From positions 1 to 54,047 of the forward strand of contig NZ_CP019317.1 of the NCBI RefSeq assembly GCF_001969365.1: a stretch of 54,047 nucleotides of DNA, read 5' to 3'. The notes below the pieces were generated by a model. It did no database searches. It had not been told where the DNA came from and worked only from the letters and a program-made list of their open reading frames with translations. The stretch comes from Tateyamaria omphalii (GTDB taxonomy: Bacteria; Pseudomonadota; Alphaproteobacteria; Rhodobacterales; Rhodobacteraceae). Positions within the stretch are counted from its first letter, which is position 1. Each line of letters starts with the position of its first letter. Shown here one piece after another: positions 9,475 to 18,589 of this stretch. Position numbers and translations under genes: made by a program.

Positions 9475-10770
9475 TCAGAAACAAACGTTCAGTTGCGGCG
9501 TCGCGCCAAATTCTGAACTGCCGGAGATGCGCAAAGACTTAGGGCCGTGCTCTGCCAAGCCGCCGACCGGGATATAGAATTGCCCGGTGAGTACTTGTCC
9601 GTCATGCCGATAGATGCTGCGACTGCGCGCAAGACCATCTTTGCCGACAAAGTCAAACCGAACCGCCGCCACCGCTGTGCCGCCGGTATTGAAGGACAGT
9701 GTGCTGCGGTCTGTGAGTTGGGCGGACGACAGATCTGCCGTCAACACTCCAGTTGCTTTGTCAGCGCGGACAGTCAGTGCTGCGGCGCAGTTGGCTCCTG
9801 CTGCTGCAATCAACTCCTTGATCGGCTGATCTCCATATTGGCCGAGCGATGCGGTCACGGGCACTTCCCAGACCAAGACTCGGGGCGGCGCGGTTTGGAA
9901 ATCTTGCGACGTGAGGTATGTGGACATCGCCGCGAATGCGCCACCCATGGGAACGCCGTAGCTCAGGGTGCGCAGGCCCGTTGCTTCGCTCAGAAACCCC
10001 GGCAGGTTGAGCTCGGCGGTATCGGTCACTTCGGTCCCAACCACGACTTGCATGTCTGCAGGCGCCCCGAGCTGATCTGCGGTGGTCGCAAAGGCCTGGG
10101 TCGCAACGGCTGGCAATTCAGTCAGGCACGCTGTTTGCAGGCTTGCACGCATGGCTGAAGGGACCGTTTGTTTATCACCCGGGACTGACGTGAACTCAGT
10201 CGTTTGCGCGCCACTCAGAGCCGCGTGTTTGTTTAGCGCTGCCGCAACCGACTGCGCCAAAATGCGTGCGCCATTGGCTGTTGGTCTGTGGTCCGCCTCG
10301 AAAAACGGGCGCTCACCTGCCAATTCTGCTGCGCGAAGGTCAACAAGCGCGTCGGCGACGACCACCCCTGCCTTTCGAGCCGCGCAATCATATCGACATG
10401 AACTGCTGTCGCGACTGCGGCATCATATCCAAGATCAGCTGCCAAGGGCGGCAAAAGATGTGGCATCACTGCGACCGTGTTGGAACGGGAAGATAAACCA
10501 GCGTTGTTCCACGGTTCGCCAATGCCGTGCTTAATTCAGCAACAAGTGCAATCGTTTCTTCGGCCAAACCGTGATGCGACTGAAGCTCGGGCCGGACAGT
10601 GAAAAACACGCCATCTCGCCCTCAACCGCAGGAAGCGCCGGGTTCGTTTCAAGTGCGCGGCATCCAAATGGGGACAGCGCGTACGCGGGCCCTGTGATGA
10701 ACGCCAGAAAAAATGTCAAAGTGGCTGCACATATGGTGCGCATTCTACCTGTTCGAGTACCCGGTTTCAT
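9475..10770 (-). pseudogene. AlgX-like alginate O-acetyltransferase homologue, three frameshifts
   Basis: The start is taken at the ATG at 10770 after GGGGG, with a signal peptide ending ITGPAYA. Three single-base losses split the frame at about 10613, 10467-10471 and 10364-10369. Adding one G at each gives a continuous protein: EGE-DGVFFTVRPEL, then PVPTRSQ-VMPHLLPPL, then RLERQG-VVVADALVDL. The middle holds FFEADHRPTANGARIL, at the place of the Asp-x-His motif of AlgX and AlgJ. The later block reads VVVGTEVTDTAELNLPGFL, where AlgX has a Gly-Thr-Ser nucleophile motif. The end (PKSLRISGSSEFGATP) resembles the AlgX carbohydrate-binding module. The nucleophile position appears to be Glu, and no AlgI or AlgJ partner is in the window, so acetyl transfer is doubtful. 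The loss of G bases in short runs suggests sequence error. Confidence 0.7.
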
Positions 10771-10822
10771 TGCAAGCCCCCGCTGCTGTCCGGCTGTTTC
10801 TTTCACCGCTGTATTTTGTTAC

Positions 10823-11611
10823 CTACTCATGTGCCCCATCTGCCGGAGCCGTCTGCTGCAGCAGGTTCGCTGCTGTTGTTGAAACGCCTAAATGTTTGGA
10901 TTGCACAGCCACCTGCAAAAGCGCGCGCGCATCGGTCAGGTCACTGCCCGATGCGCGGTCCTTATCTGTTGCACGTTCAAGCAGGCCCATGGCCATGCCC
11001 AGTTCGATGCGGCCATCGCCTTGCTTTTGAGCCTCTTCCAGGATGCGAGCGCGTGTCCGTTCCGACAGCGGACCGAATAGCCGGGCCGCGCCGTTGAAAT
11101 CCACGACCGCTTCAAAGGCCAAACGATTTCCGGCCCAGGCGTGAGGATAGAGAACCTGAATGTACTTTCTGACGCGCGCCTTGGGCTCGGTCTCTGGATT
11201 CAGGGTGTGCATGGCGTCAATCATTGCGCCCAGCGTCCAAATCCTGCCTGTGCCGACAGCAATGGCAGAAAAATAGGCGATGTCAGAGGGCGTGCCTTGC
11301 GCTTTTTTTGCCTGAAGCAGGCGTACATACCGTTGCGCGGCCAGACCATCGCCAGCTTCGGCCAAGGACCGTAACTGGTCAGCCGCGACGGGTTCGCCAG
11401 CATGAAGTGCGTCGCGCGCGACGCGCAGGGCGCGGCTGCGCAGTCCTTTATTGCTGGTCAGTCCGCGGTCAACCACGACAGAAACACGTTCCGCTTCCAG
11501 CCCTGCTGGCGCGATCACGTTTGGGATGTTGGAACGCGGCAAGTCCTGCGCTGCCGCAGTTGATAACGGAAGTGACAGCACAAACACAAAAGCAGCCAAC
11601 GCCCGCATCAT
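10823..11611 (-). CDS. Periplasmic helical-repeat protein of the alginate-type operon
   Basis: This 262-residue protein has a signal peptide (MMRALAAFVFVLSLPLSTAAAQ). The rest is Ala/Leu-rich helix pairs of Sel1/TPR character, for example SLAEAGDGLAAQRYVRLLQA near residue 90 and ARALLQVAVQSKHLGVSTTA near residue 230. It starts at the ATG at 11611, overlapping the stop of the algG-like gene. It has no equivalent in the standard Pseudomonas alginate operon, unless it supplies part of the AlgK scaffold role alongside the large repeat protein. The function is unknown. Tight coupling on both sides argues that it belongs to the same export complex. Confidence 0.65.
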   Translation of the reverse strand: MMRALAAFVFVLSLPLSTAAAQDLPRSNIPNVIAPAGLEAERVSVVVDRGLTSNKGLRSRALRVARDALHAGEPVAADQLRSLAEAGDGLAAQRYVRLLQAKKAQGTPSDIAYFSAIAVGTGRIWTLGAMIDAMHTLNPETEPKARVRKYIQVLYPHAWAGNRLAFEAVVDFNGAARLFGPLSERTRARILEEAQKQGDGRIELGMAMGLLERATDKDRASGSDLTDARALLQVAVQSKHLGVSTTAANLLQQTAPADGAHE

Positions 11612-13278
11612 GACCCGCTTCCGCACAAGGCGGTCATCTGGTTCAACGTCTCGGCTTGACCCTGTTTAAGGCGAACCATGGTCTCGCCCTTGAGATCCCT
11701 CGCCACCGCGCCGGTCAGCCGGGCGATGTCACCATCTAACAAGCGGGGCAGTTGCTTGCCAAAACTGTTATTGGCGATCTGGATTTCGGCGCCTGTCGCG
11801 GCCGCGAGGCCCGCCCCATTGGCGCTAAACACATTGCCGGTGACTGATGTCCGCGCATCGTGCTGCTGGGCCGAAACCCAAACACCTGCGCTGCCGTTGC
11901 CCACAATCAGGTTGTCACGCACGACCGTTCCGTCGCTTTTGCGCACCTCTATGCCCTTTTGATCGTTGTCAACGATCAGGTTGCCTTCGGCGAGACCGCA
12001 TCTGTTGCTCAGGAATTTCACGCCCGCGCCTGCACGCTGCCACACAAGATTGTGCTGTACGTCTACGTGGTCAGACCCTCGGTCCACCAAAACCGCCACG
12101 CGTTCCCCGTTCAGAAAAATGTTCTTGGATATCTGCGAGTGGCTTGATCCTTGATCGACCCGAATTGCGTTGGTTGGAGATTGGCCGGCAAACAGGTTGC
12201 CGTCCACCTGCGTACGCGGCGCGTTGACAAGGTTCAGCGTGTTGTTACGTGAATCAAAGAATGTATTCCCGCTTAGCTCTGCGCCTTCGACATTGACAAG
12301 GCTGACCACCTTGAGCGCTTCAAGCCTGCTGTCCTTGATCACGACCCTGCCCTTGCCTTGGTTGAGCAAATCACCAGCGACGGATAGCCCGCTGAACTTC
12401 GCCGTATTGCCGAACCCAAGGCCGCGGAAGGTCGCGTTCTGTGCAGTCAGAGATCCACCTCCCGTCACGGTCACGAACGGTACGAAACTGGGGGTAAAGC
12501 TGTTCTCTTGGCCCGCCACCTCGATCGTTGCACCACTTATGTTGAGCGTGCCCATCGACAGAACAAACGCGCCCGTATCGCGAGCCAGCGCAAGCCTGTC
12601 ACCCGGGTTCAGTCGTAGCTGTGCGTCGGGCCAAATCACCACCGGCATGGTCAAAGTGCCGTCGATGCGCGGCGGACGCCCATGTAGGGCCGAGAAGGAC
12701 TGTAGATCTTGCAGCGTCACGATGCCCGACCTCACGGACAACGCGACCGGACCTGCGGGTCCCTGGGCGTTTACGACCGCTTGGTTGTTTTCACCCGTGT
12801 AGACCTGTGCGAGCGATGCGAGAAAAATCCGGAAGTTAACGGTTCCCACGTCAACCGCAACAGTTTGTGGGTCGGGCTCAGCGCCAATCTGACCAAAAAG
12901 CGGTGCGATAACCGCGGGCGCAGGCGCGGTTGGGGGTAAGCCGAAAAGCGCGCCTGCCGGATTAGGCGCCGCAGATGAGCCTGCGTGTTTTGGTGCGTCC
13001 CCGAACAGAAAGGATGTGGCAGGCTTGGGCGCTGCCGATGGCACCGTTGGCAGCGCGGGAAACTGGACCGGAGCGGAGACAGACAGCCGCGACCAGATTG
13101 CGTCCACATCAACGAGACCATTCAGGTCTTGCGTCAGTTCGGCATCCACCTGCGCAAGTTTGTTCCGCAACTCAGACAGGTTGACCGCGCTAAGATCCCC
13201 AAGCGCGGTCTGCGGTGCAAGTATCACCACCAGTGCGACCCAAAAAGCCCGCCAGCTATGTTGCAAAGCGCTAGCCAT
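11608..13278 (-). CDS. AlgG-like right-handed beta-helix protein (mannuronan C5-epimerase family)
   Basis: This 556-residue protein starts with a signal peptide (WVALVVILAPQTALG). A linker rich in Pro and Ala follows, then from about residue 240 to 510 there are successive short repeats with Asn ladders typical of CASH/NosD parallel beta-helices: NVEGAELSGNTFFDS, APRTQVDGNLFAG, SHSQISKNIFLNG, DHVDVQHNLVWQ, GLAEGNLIVDN and GTVVRDNLIVGN. This matches the arrangement of AlgG. AlgG carries a catalytic Asp-Pro-His-Asp motif in one turn; the corresponding turn here appears to read NLVN, and I see no such motif elsewhere. Start and stop overlap the neighbours, so it sits inside the operon. It may be a divergent epimerase, or a non-catalytic helix that guides the polymer. 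Confidence 0.65.
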   Translation of the reverse strand: MASALQHSWRAFWVALVVILAPQTALGDLSAVNLSELRNKLAQVDAELTQDLNGLVDVDAIWSRLSVSAPVQFPALPTVPSAAPKPATSFLFGDAPKHAGSSAAPNPAGALFGLPPTAPAPAVIAPLFGQIGAEPDPQTVAVDVGTVNFRIFLASLAQVYTGENNQAVVNAQGPAGPVALSVRSGIVTLQDLQSFSALHGRPPRIDGTLTMPVVIWPDAQLRLNPGDRLALARDTGAFVLSMGTLNISGATIEVAGQENSFTPSFVPFVTVTGGGSLTAQNATFRGLGFGNTAKFSGLSVAGDLLNQGKGRVVIKDSRLEALKVVSLVNVEGAELSGNTFFDSRNNTLNLVNAPRTQVDGNLFAGQSPTNAIRVDQGSSHSQISKNIFLNGERVAVLVDRGSDHVDVQHNLVWQRAGAGVKFLSNRCGLAEGNLIVDNDQKGIEVRKSDGTVVRDNLIVGNGSAGVWVSAQQHDARTSVTGNVFSANGAGLAAATGAEIQIANNSFGKQLPRLLDGDIARLTGAVARDLKGETMVRLKQGQAETLNQMTALCGSGS

Positions 13279-14689
13279 ACAGGGCCCGACCCATCGATTT
13301 CGGTTGAAAGTCAGTTGATGCCAAAGTGACAAACAGCAGTTCGGCGGGTTCATCCGACAGGTTTGTGATCGTGATGGGTCCGTTCGGGTCGGTGTAGATG
13401 CGCCCGCCCTCGCCCACTGTCTTTTGCCAATTGGAGCCGATGGCCTGCAAACGACCGCGCACAACCAACGCCTGGCGCGCATCGCCGGGTTCAATGGTCA
13501 ATGCGCGACCCACCGCGATCTCCGCCGCGCCAACCTGATAGTTGTCGCTCTGCGCAAGAGCCGAGACAGTTTTCTGATCGACCATGGGGACCATCGCGGG
13601 CTTGGCTTCCGCATGCCGCTCGGTTTCGGGGCGCGCGGTTTTCTTCAACTCGTCCACGATGGCCTTGACGTCTTGCGTCTGATCCATCCGCGCAACCAGC
13701 AATGCGTCCGGCGTGTCGATTACGATAACATCGGATAGCCCCACAACCGACACAAGCCGGCTGTCTGCACGTACCATGGTGTTTTGCGCGTCGCGTGCGA
13801 TCACATCGCCTTGCAGCACATTGCCGGCCGAATCCGGCTTGGAAATGCCGTACATCGCTTTCCAGCTACCAACATCGTCCCAAGACACGTTAAGCGGAGC
13901 CATTGCGATCTTGTCGGTGCGTTCAAATACGGCGCTTTCCGTTGGCTCGGCCATTGTGCGACCAAAACTGCCAGAGGCCAGATGCAACGCGCCCTCGTCA
14001 TTGACGGCATCCACAACTGATTGCGCAACCAGTGCAGCAGTTTCAGGATCGAATTTCCGATATTCATCGAGAATGGTACGTGCCGAAAACATTGAGATGC
14101 CTGACGCCCAATAGGCATTGCCTGCTTCGATCAACGCGCTGGCGTCTTCAACCGGCGGCTTTTCCACAAACCGATCTACTGCGCGAACGGCATCAAATCC
14201 GTCAAGCGGGCCAGCGTCGACAATGTAGCCAAAACCCGTTTCCGGGAACCGCGGCTCGATCCCGAAGGTCACGATCTGCCCTGCTTTCGCGGCGGGCAAG
14301 CACGCCGCCATAGGTGTCGCCAGGTCCCCTTCGATCACGTGATCAGCGGGAACAACAACAAAAATGGTATCGGGATCCTCGGCATACATAACCTCCGCGG
14401 CGGCCAGAACAGCTGGCCCCGTGTTGCGTCCCATAGGTTCGCAGATGATGCGGGCGGAGACTTGCAGTTCCTGCAATTGCTTGCGGACCGTTCCCTGGTG
14501 GATGCGCCCCGTCACGATGACGGGTTCGGCGAAGGTGGTGCCGCGGTGCCGCTGAACAGCGGCTTGAAAGAATGTCATACTTTCAGGACCGCCAATGCGC
14601 TGGAACTGCTTGGGGCTATGCCGCCGTGAAATCGGCCACAATCGGGTGCCGTTGCCTCCGCAGATGATCAGGGGTGTGATCCGCGTCAT
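13271..14689 (-). CDS. algA: Mannose-1-phosphate guanylyltransferase (AlgA/ManC type) with degenerate isomerase domain
   Basis: The enzyme makes GDP-mannose from mannose 1-phosphate and GTP in the cytoplasm, the substrate of AlgD. The nucleotidyltransferase signature is at residues 8-23 (ICGGNGTRLWPISRRHSP). Further motifs are EPMGRNTGPAVLAAA, VVPADHVI, PETGFGYI, VEKP and NVSWDDVGSW. At about residues 390-470 the phosphomannose isomerase cupin is recognisable by fold pattern only. The usual metal-binding His residues (Q-x-H-x-H-R-x-E-H-W) are replaced by LTIEPGDARQALVV, and the final HR-x-E-N block by PITITNLSDEP. So the second activity is probably lost, and mannose 6-phosphate would have to come from another isomerase. 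The start overlaps the alg44 stop (ATGA). Confidence 0.88.
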   Translation of the reverse strand: MTRITPLIICGGNGTRLWPISRRHSPKQFQRIGGPESMTFFQAAVQRHRGTTFAEPVIVTGRIHQGTVRKQLQELQVSARIICEPMGRNTGPAVLAAAEVMYAEDPDTIFVVVPADHVIEGDLATPMAACLPAAKAGQIVTFGIEPRFPETGFGYIVDAGPLDGFDAVRAVDRFVEKPPVEDASALIEAGNAYWASGISMFSARTILDEYRKFDPETAALVAQSVVDAVNDEGALHLASGSFGRTMAEPTESAVFERTDKIAMAPLNVSWDDVGSWKAMYGISKPDSAGNVLQGDVIARDAQNTMVRADSRLVSVVGLSDVIVIDTPDALLVARMDQTQDVKAIVDELKKTARPETERHAEAKPAMVPMVDQKTVSALAQSDNYQVGAAEIAVGRALTIEPGDARQALVVRGRLQAIGSNWQKTVGEGGRIYTDPNGPITITNLSDEPAELLFVTLASTDFQPKSMGRALYG

Positions 14690-15750
14690 TGTCCATTCTC
14701 CTGCCCGATGCCGAACACGCCAAGCAGTGTTTTTGACAACCGCAAACGTGCCGACTTGTTCATGTCGGACGGCCCCAGGCTCCCACCCTTCACCGTCAGG
14801 TCGACAGGGACGAAAAGATCACCTCGAAGCGCTGCTGCGCGGGTGGTGTCACGTACCTGAACGGTTACGGGCAATGTGCGCCCATCGTTCATTTCAATCG
14901 TTGCAGGATCACCCTGCAATGCACGCGTCAGCCCTTCGATACTGATCAAGGTCCTCAACCTGATTGAATCGCTATTGTCGAAAATTGTCAGAATTAAGTC
15001 CGTAGGAAGGACAGTTGAGCCCTCGAACACATCTGATGAAAGGGCCACCTGCCCGTTCCGCGGCATTTGAAAGCTCAGCACGTCTCCGGTGGTTGCTGCG
15101 ATGGTATAAGCCACCTCTCCGGGGGCTGCCTCGGGGTTAAGGTACGTTAACTGACCTGCGACTGTTGCCTGCATGGCTAGGCCAGTGCGGTCGATAAAGA
15201 CGGGGTGCATTTCATATGCGGTCGTGTAGCGCGAGAAAACTGCCGTCCCCGCGACGAAGGCAATGAACAAAGACACCAGTGCGACACCAATAGACCGTAA
15301 GCGGTCCCGGTTTGACTTTGCCTCCGCTGCCTTCGGCGATTTCGGCTGCGTCGGGCCAGTATAGGCCATAAGCCCTTTCAGGGTGATAATGTCGCCGGCA
15401 ATCACGCTGTTGATCACGTAACGCAATTGGGCGAGATGGGCGCCTGTAGGTTCCGAAAACAGCAGGATCGACATGTTGTCATCGCCGCGATCCGTCGCGG
15501 TGACCTGGGCCATCAGGGTGATGGTGAAATCTTCGAACGGGAAACTGAGCTTGGCCAGCTCTTTTGATCCGGCGTTCATCGTTCCCTTGGGCAGCGCGAT
15601 CTCGATCTCGGTTACCGAGATGCGCTTGCCCTCGAACGTCTGACCCGCCACCGACAGGGTGAACGGCATGGTCAGCATCGGGTGCTCGCTTTCGAGCCCA
15701 AAGCCGACCGGGACGATCGGCGTATCACTTGGATTGGTTGCATCGTTCAT
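14686..15750 (-). CDS. alg44: Alg44-like polymerization co-factor with non-canonical PilZ domain
   Basis: This 354-residue protein has an N-terminal PilZ-like domain (about residues 15-130), one membrane helix at about 155-175 (SIGVALVSLFIAFVAGTAVF) and a periplasmic part with hairpin/barrel character, as in Alg44. The stretch AQLRYVINSVIAGDIITLKG just before the helix closely follows the Alg44 pattern. In Pseudomonas, Alg44 binds c-di-GMP through R-x-x-x-R and D-x-S-x-x-G, and this turns on Alg8. Here the corresponding places read EHPMLTMPF and KRISVTEIEIA, so neither motif is kept. Polymerisation may therefore not answer to c-di-GMP by this route. The ATG at 15750 follows AGGGG at good spacing. 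Confidence 0.8.
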   Translation of the reverse strand: MNDATNPSDTPIVPVGFGLESEHPMLTMPFTLSVAGQTFEGKRISVTEIEIALPKGTMNAGSKELAKLSFPFEDFTITLMAQVTATDRGDDNMSILLFSEPTGAHLAQLRYVINSVIAGDIITLKGLMAYTGPTQPKSPKAAEAKSNRDRLRSIGVALVSLFIAFVAGTAVFSRYTTAYEMHPVFIDRTGLAMQATVAGQLTYLNPEAAPGEVAYTIAATTGDVLSFQMPRNGQVALSSDVFEGSTVLPTDLILTIFDNSDSIRLRTLISIEGLTRALQGDPATIEMNDGRTLPVTVQVRDTTRAAALRGDLFVPVDLTVKGGSLGPSDMNKSARLRLSKTLLGVFGIGQENGQ

Positions 15751-15760
15751 TTCGTTGCCC

Positions 15761-17245
15761 CTACTCCAACGTGTTCAAAAACATGATGGCCAGCGTCAAC
15801 CATGCGAAACCAAGCGCGTGAAAGGCCGTGCTTTCCGCCATTTTCAGGCGGTCATAGAACGGAACAACGCTTTTGCCGCCACCACCTGCGCCCTGTCGCG
15901 TCCATTTTTGCCGGTCCAGTCGGAACAGGACAAACGTCTTGATAATCGCGCCGGCCACTTGACCGAAATACAAAATGAACGGATGGGTCACGGGGAACCA
16001 TTCGCGATTGAAGACAGCGATATAGGTGCAGAACATATAACGCGTCATCATCACCCAACTGATGTAAAGCGGGATAATGATCGGCGTGCCCAGCAGCGCA
16101 GTGATGATCACGGATGTCGGACCGACCAGCGTGGTCCAGCAGCTCACCCGCTGGTCCAGGATCGACCACCACGTAAAAAACCCCATATCCCGGGGTCCCA
16201 TGGCAATCGCACGTCCGTTGGTGCGCATCATATTCCCGAACCAGCGCACCATGAGTGTCTTGGCGCTGTCGTAGAACGTGTCGCGCGGTTGGGTTTCGTA
16301 GCTGCGGCTTTGCACATCAGGCAAATATGCGGTTTCGAAACCACGGCTCAGCAGCCAGAACCACGTTGACTTGTCATCGCCGGTCAAGAAGTTCACGCGC
16401 CCCAGGCGCCAGTGATCAAGGTAATCCTGACCCACGGCCCGCACGAATGTTGGATCCGTAGCAAGGTCTGCGCGAAACACGCTCATCCGGCCGGTCAGGG
16501 TCAGGACACGGTTCGACAGTCCCATAGAGCACATCATGACCTGCCGCTGATTGAAACGAAGCGTAAACCAATCCTTGAACGGTCCCTCGCGGTCTATAAT
16601 GGCCGCTTCGTCGGTTGTCAGCGCGCCCGTTTTCGGATCGGTGAAGACTGGGGCGGATCGGGCCCAGATGTCTTCTGGCACCAAAGTATCGCCGTCGACA
16701 AACACCATGATGTCGTTATGTGTCGGTGAAAAGCTGGCTAGAATGCGCAGCGCCTGGCTCATCGCGTCGCGTTTGCCGTTGGACTTGATCCGGTCGATCA
16801 CCAATGCGACGTGGTTGGGGTCGATGTTCATCGCGCGGTAGATGTCGCGGATCAGCCGTTCATCCATGCCATCGACAACCGACGCTACGATGGTGGCGCC
16901 ATCCCGTGCAGCCATCGCGGCCTTAAAGATCGAGCGGTACACAGGCAGCGTCGTATCTTGGTCCACCATATAGCTGGTGACCATAAAGAAGCAGTGGTGA
17001 CGCGCCCTGCTCTTGGCAAAACGGGCGGCCCGTTCTTTGCGCCAGCGCGGATAGACCCGCAGCTTGAAGACAAGCGCGCGGGAAAAGTTGAGCACAGCCC
17101 AACTGTAGCGCCAGATCCCAAGCGCGCCGATGATCAGCACGGTGCCCCGTGCGCCCTGCATGTCCCCAAGGAAACCCTGGGGAGCGAGGCACAACAAAAG
17201 CACCGCCACCGAAAAATAGGCCAGATGTGTCAATGCCATCAGCAC
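15761..17245 (-). CDS. alg8: Alginate-type polymerase Alg8 (GT2 family glycosyltransferase)
   Basis: This 494-residue inner-membrane glycosyltransferase is expected to polymerise GDP-mannuronate. Two N-terminal membrane segments (ALTHLAYFSVAVLLLCLA and TVLIIGALGIWRYSWAVL) precede a cytosolic GT-A domain. The sugar-nucleotide residues are visible: VDGDT (about residue 182), TTDEAA (about 208) and TGDDKSTW (about 287) for the catalytic acid. A WSILDQRVSCW stretch resembles the Q-x-x-R-W region of processive synthases. Several C-terminal membrane segments follow. It is about the usual length of Alg8. The start is a GTG at 17245, nine bases after GGGGAG, with an ATG two codons later. It lies 10 bases before alg44 and 24 bases after algD. 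Confidence 0.9.
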   Translation of the reverse strand: MLMALTHLAYFSVAVLLLCLAPQGFLGDMQGARGTVLIIGALGIWRYSWAVLNFSRALVFKLRVYPRWRKERAARFAKSRARHHCFFMVTSYMVDQDTTLPVYRSIFKAAMAARDGATIVASVVDGMDERLIRDIYRAMNIDPNHVALVIDRIKSNGKRDAMSQALRILASFSPTHNDIMVFVDGDTLVPEDIWARSAPVFTDPKTGALTTDEAAIIDREGPFKDWFTLRFNQRQVMMCSMGLSNRVLTLTGRMSVFRADLATDPTFVRAVGQDYLDHWRLGRVNFLTGDDKSTWFWLLSRGFETAYLPDVQSRSYETQPRDTFYDSAKTLMVRWFGNMMRTNGRAIAMGPRDMGFFTWWSILDQRVSCWTTLVGPTSVIITALLGTPIIIPLYISWVMMTRYMFCTYIAVFNREWFPVTHPFILYFGQVAGAIIKTFVLFRLDRQKWTRQGAGGGGKSVVPFYDRLKMAESTAFHALGFAWLTLAIMFLNTLE

Positions 17246-17269
17246 TGCCGCAAACTCCCCTTGGGCGAT

Positions 17270-18589
17270 TTACCAGCAGATGCCTTGGTACTGGCTGTTG
17301 GATGTCATCTCGCGATTGAGACGAGTCAGATCAACGACAGGCCTGTTCTGAGCCGCCGATTTCAACCTCTCAACAGTATCCTTGTAGAGGTTGCCCACAA
17401 GAACGGTGCCGGAGCTTTCGATCAGTTCGTCTAGATCAGCGACCATCCGGTCCTCAAGGTCCGGAACCTCTTCGTTGCCACGGCCCGCGCCCGGCGTGCC
17501 CGTGTCATAGGCTTCCTGCACGAACGGGTCGTAGACATTGACCTCGACACCTTTGTCAATCAGTCGCGCGGCCAATGAAATCAACGGGCTTTCCCGCAGA
17601 TCATCCGTGCCCGGCTTGAACGATATGCCGACAAAACCGACTTTTTTGGTGCCGCTGTCGATCACCATCTGCTCCGCCTTGGCAATCTGCGCCTCGTTCG
17701 CATCCAGAACGGCGTTCAGAATGTGTGCCGGTGTGCCGGTGCTGTTGGCCAGATAGCGCAGCGCGCGCACATCCTTGGGCAGGCACGAACCGCCAAAGGC
17801 AAATCCGGGGCGCATAAAGTATGGGCTCATCGCGATCTTGTCGTCCGAACACAGGATCTCCATCACTGTCTGCCCGTCGATCCCGCTCGCCTTGGCGATG
17901 TTGCCGATCTCGTTGGCGAAGGTCACCTTGACCGCGCGCCACGTGTTCGAGGTGTATTTCACCATCTCGGCCGTGCGGATATCCACCTGGTGCATCTCGC
18001 AGGGCAGATCCTTGTTCAGGCTCTCCAGGATGTGGCGCGTGCCTTCATCCAGATAGCCAAACACGATCAGGCCGGGATCATAGTAGTCCGCAATCGCCGT
18101 GCTCTCGCGCAGGAATTCAGGGTAGTACCCGACACCAAAATCCTCGCCCGCGACCTTGCCGGAGAATCTCTCGAGCGTTGGAATACAGGCCTCCGTGGTC
18201 GAGCCTGGAACGATCGTCGATCGCACCACAACCGAGTGATAGGTCGCTTTGTCCGCCAGTGCCGCGCCGATGCTTTCGCACACGGATGTTACATAGCTCA
18301 AACCGACGGACCCGTCCGGGGCCGACGGCGTGCCGACACAGATGAACGACGCGTCGGTATCCAGCACGGCCTGGGCGAAATCGTCCGTGGCGCGCAGTTT
18401 TCCTGATGCGACGACCTCTGCCACCAATGCGTCGATACCTTCCTCGACGATTGGGCTTTGGCCCGCGTTGATTGCTTTGATTTTTCCCAGATCGACATCG
18501 ACCGCGATCACGTCATGACCGTCGCGTGCCAAACACGCAGCGGAAACAACACCCACGTAGCCAATGCCAAAGACGCTAATCTTTGCCAT
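17270..18589 (-). CDS. algD: GDP-mannose 6-dehydrogenase AlgD
   Basis: The enzyme oxidises GDP-mannose twice to GDP-mannuronate with NAD, the committed step of alginate synthesis. The protein has 439 residues, close to AlgD of Pseudomonas. The Rossmann motif GIGYVG is at residues 8-13. NPEFLRES reads YPEFLRESTAIADY, and FANEIGNIAKASGIDG forms part of the dimer and substrate region. The catalytic Cys is in the FAFGGSCLPKDVRAL block, followed by FKPGTDDLRESP and the typical AlgD ending GICW. The start is the ATG at 18589, nine bases after GAGG. It is the first gene of the operon, and its promoter must lie in the 292 bases shared with the divergent lipoprotein gene. Confidence 0.93.
   Translation of the reverse strand: MAKISVFGIGYVGVVSAACLARDGHDVIAVDVDLGKIKAINAGQSPIVEEGIDALVAEVVASGKLRATDDFAQAVLDTDASFICVGTPSAPDGSVGLSYVTSVCESIGAALADKATYHSVVVRSTIVPGSTTEACIPTLERFSGKVAGEDFGVGYYPEFLRESTAIADYYDPGLIVFGYLDEGTRHILESLNKDLPCEMHQVDIRTAEMVKYTSNTWRAVKVTFANEIGNIAKASGIDGQTVMEILCSDDKIAMSPYFMRPGFAFGGSCLPKDVRALRYLANSTGTPAHILNAVLDANEAQIAKAEQMVIDSGTKKVGFVGISFKPGTDDLRESPLISLAARLIDKGVEVNVYDPFVQEAYDTGTPGAGRGNEEVPDLEDRMVADLDELIESSGTVLVGNLYKDTVERLKSAAQNRPVVDLTRLNREMTSNSQYQGICW

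Noticed and set aside
13278..13494. Longer N-terminus of the AlgG-like protein
   Set aside because: The extra 72 codons are antisense-like text from the algA end. The ATG at 13278 gives a proper signal peptide.
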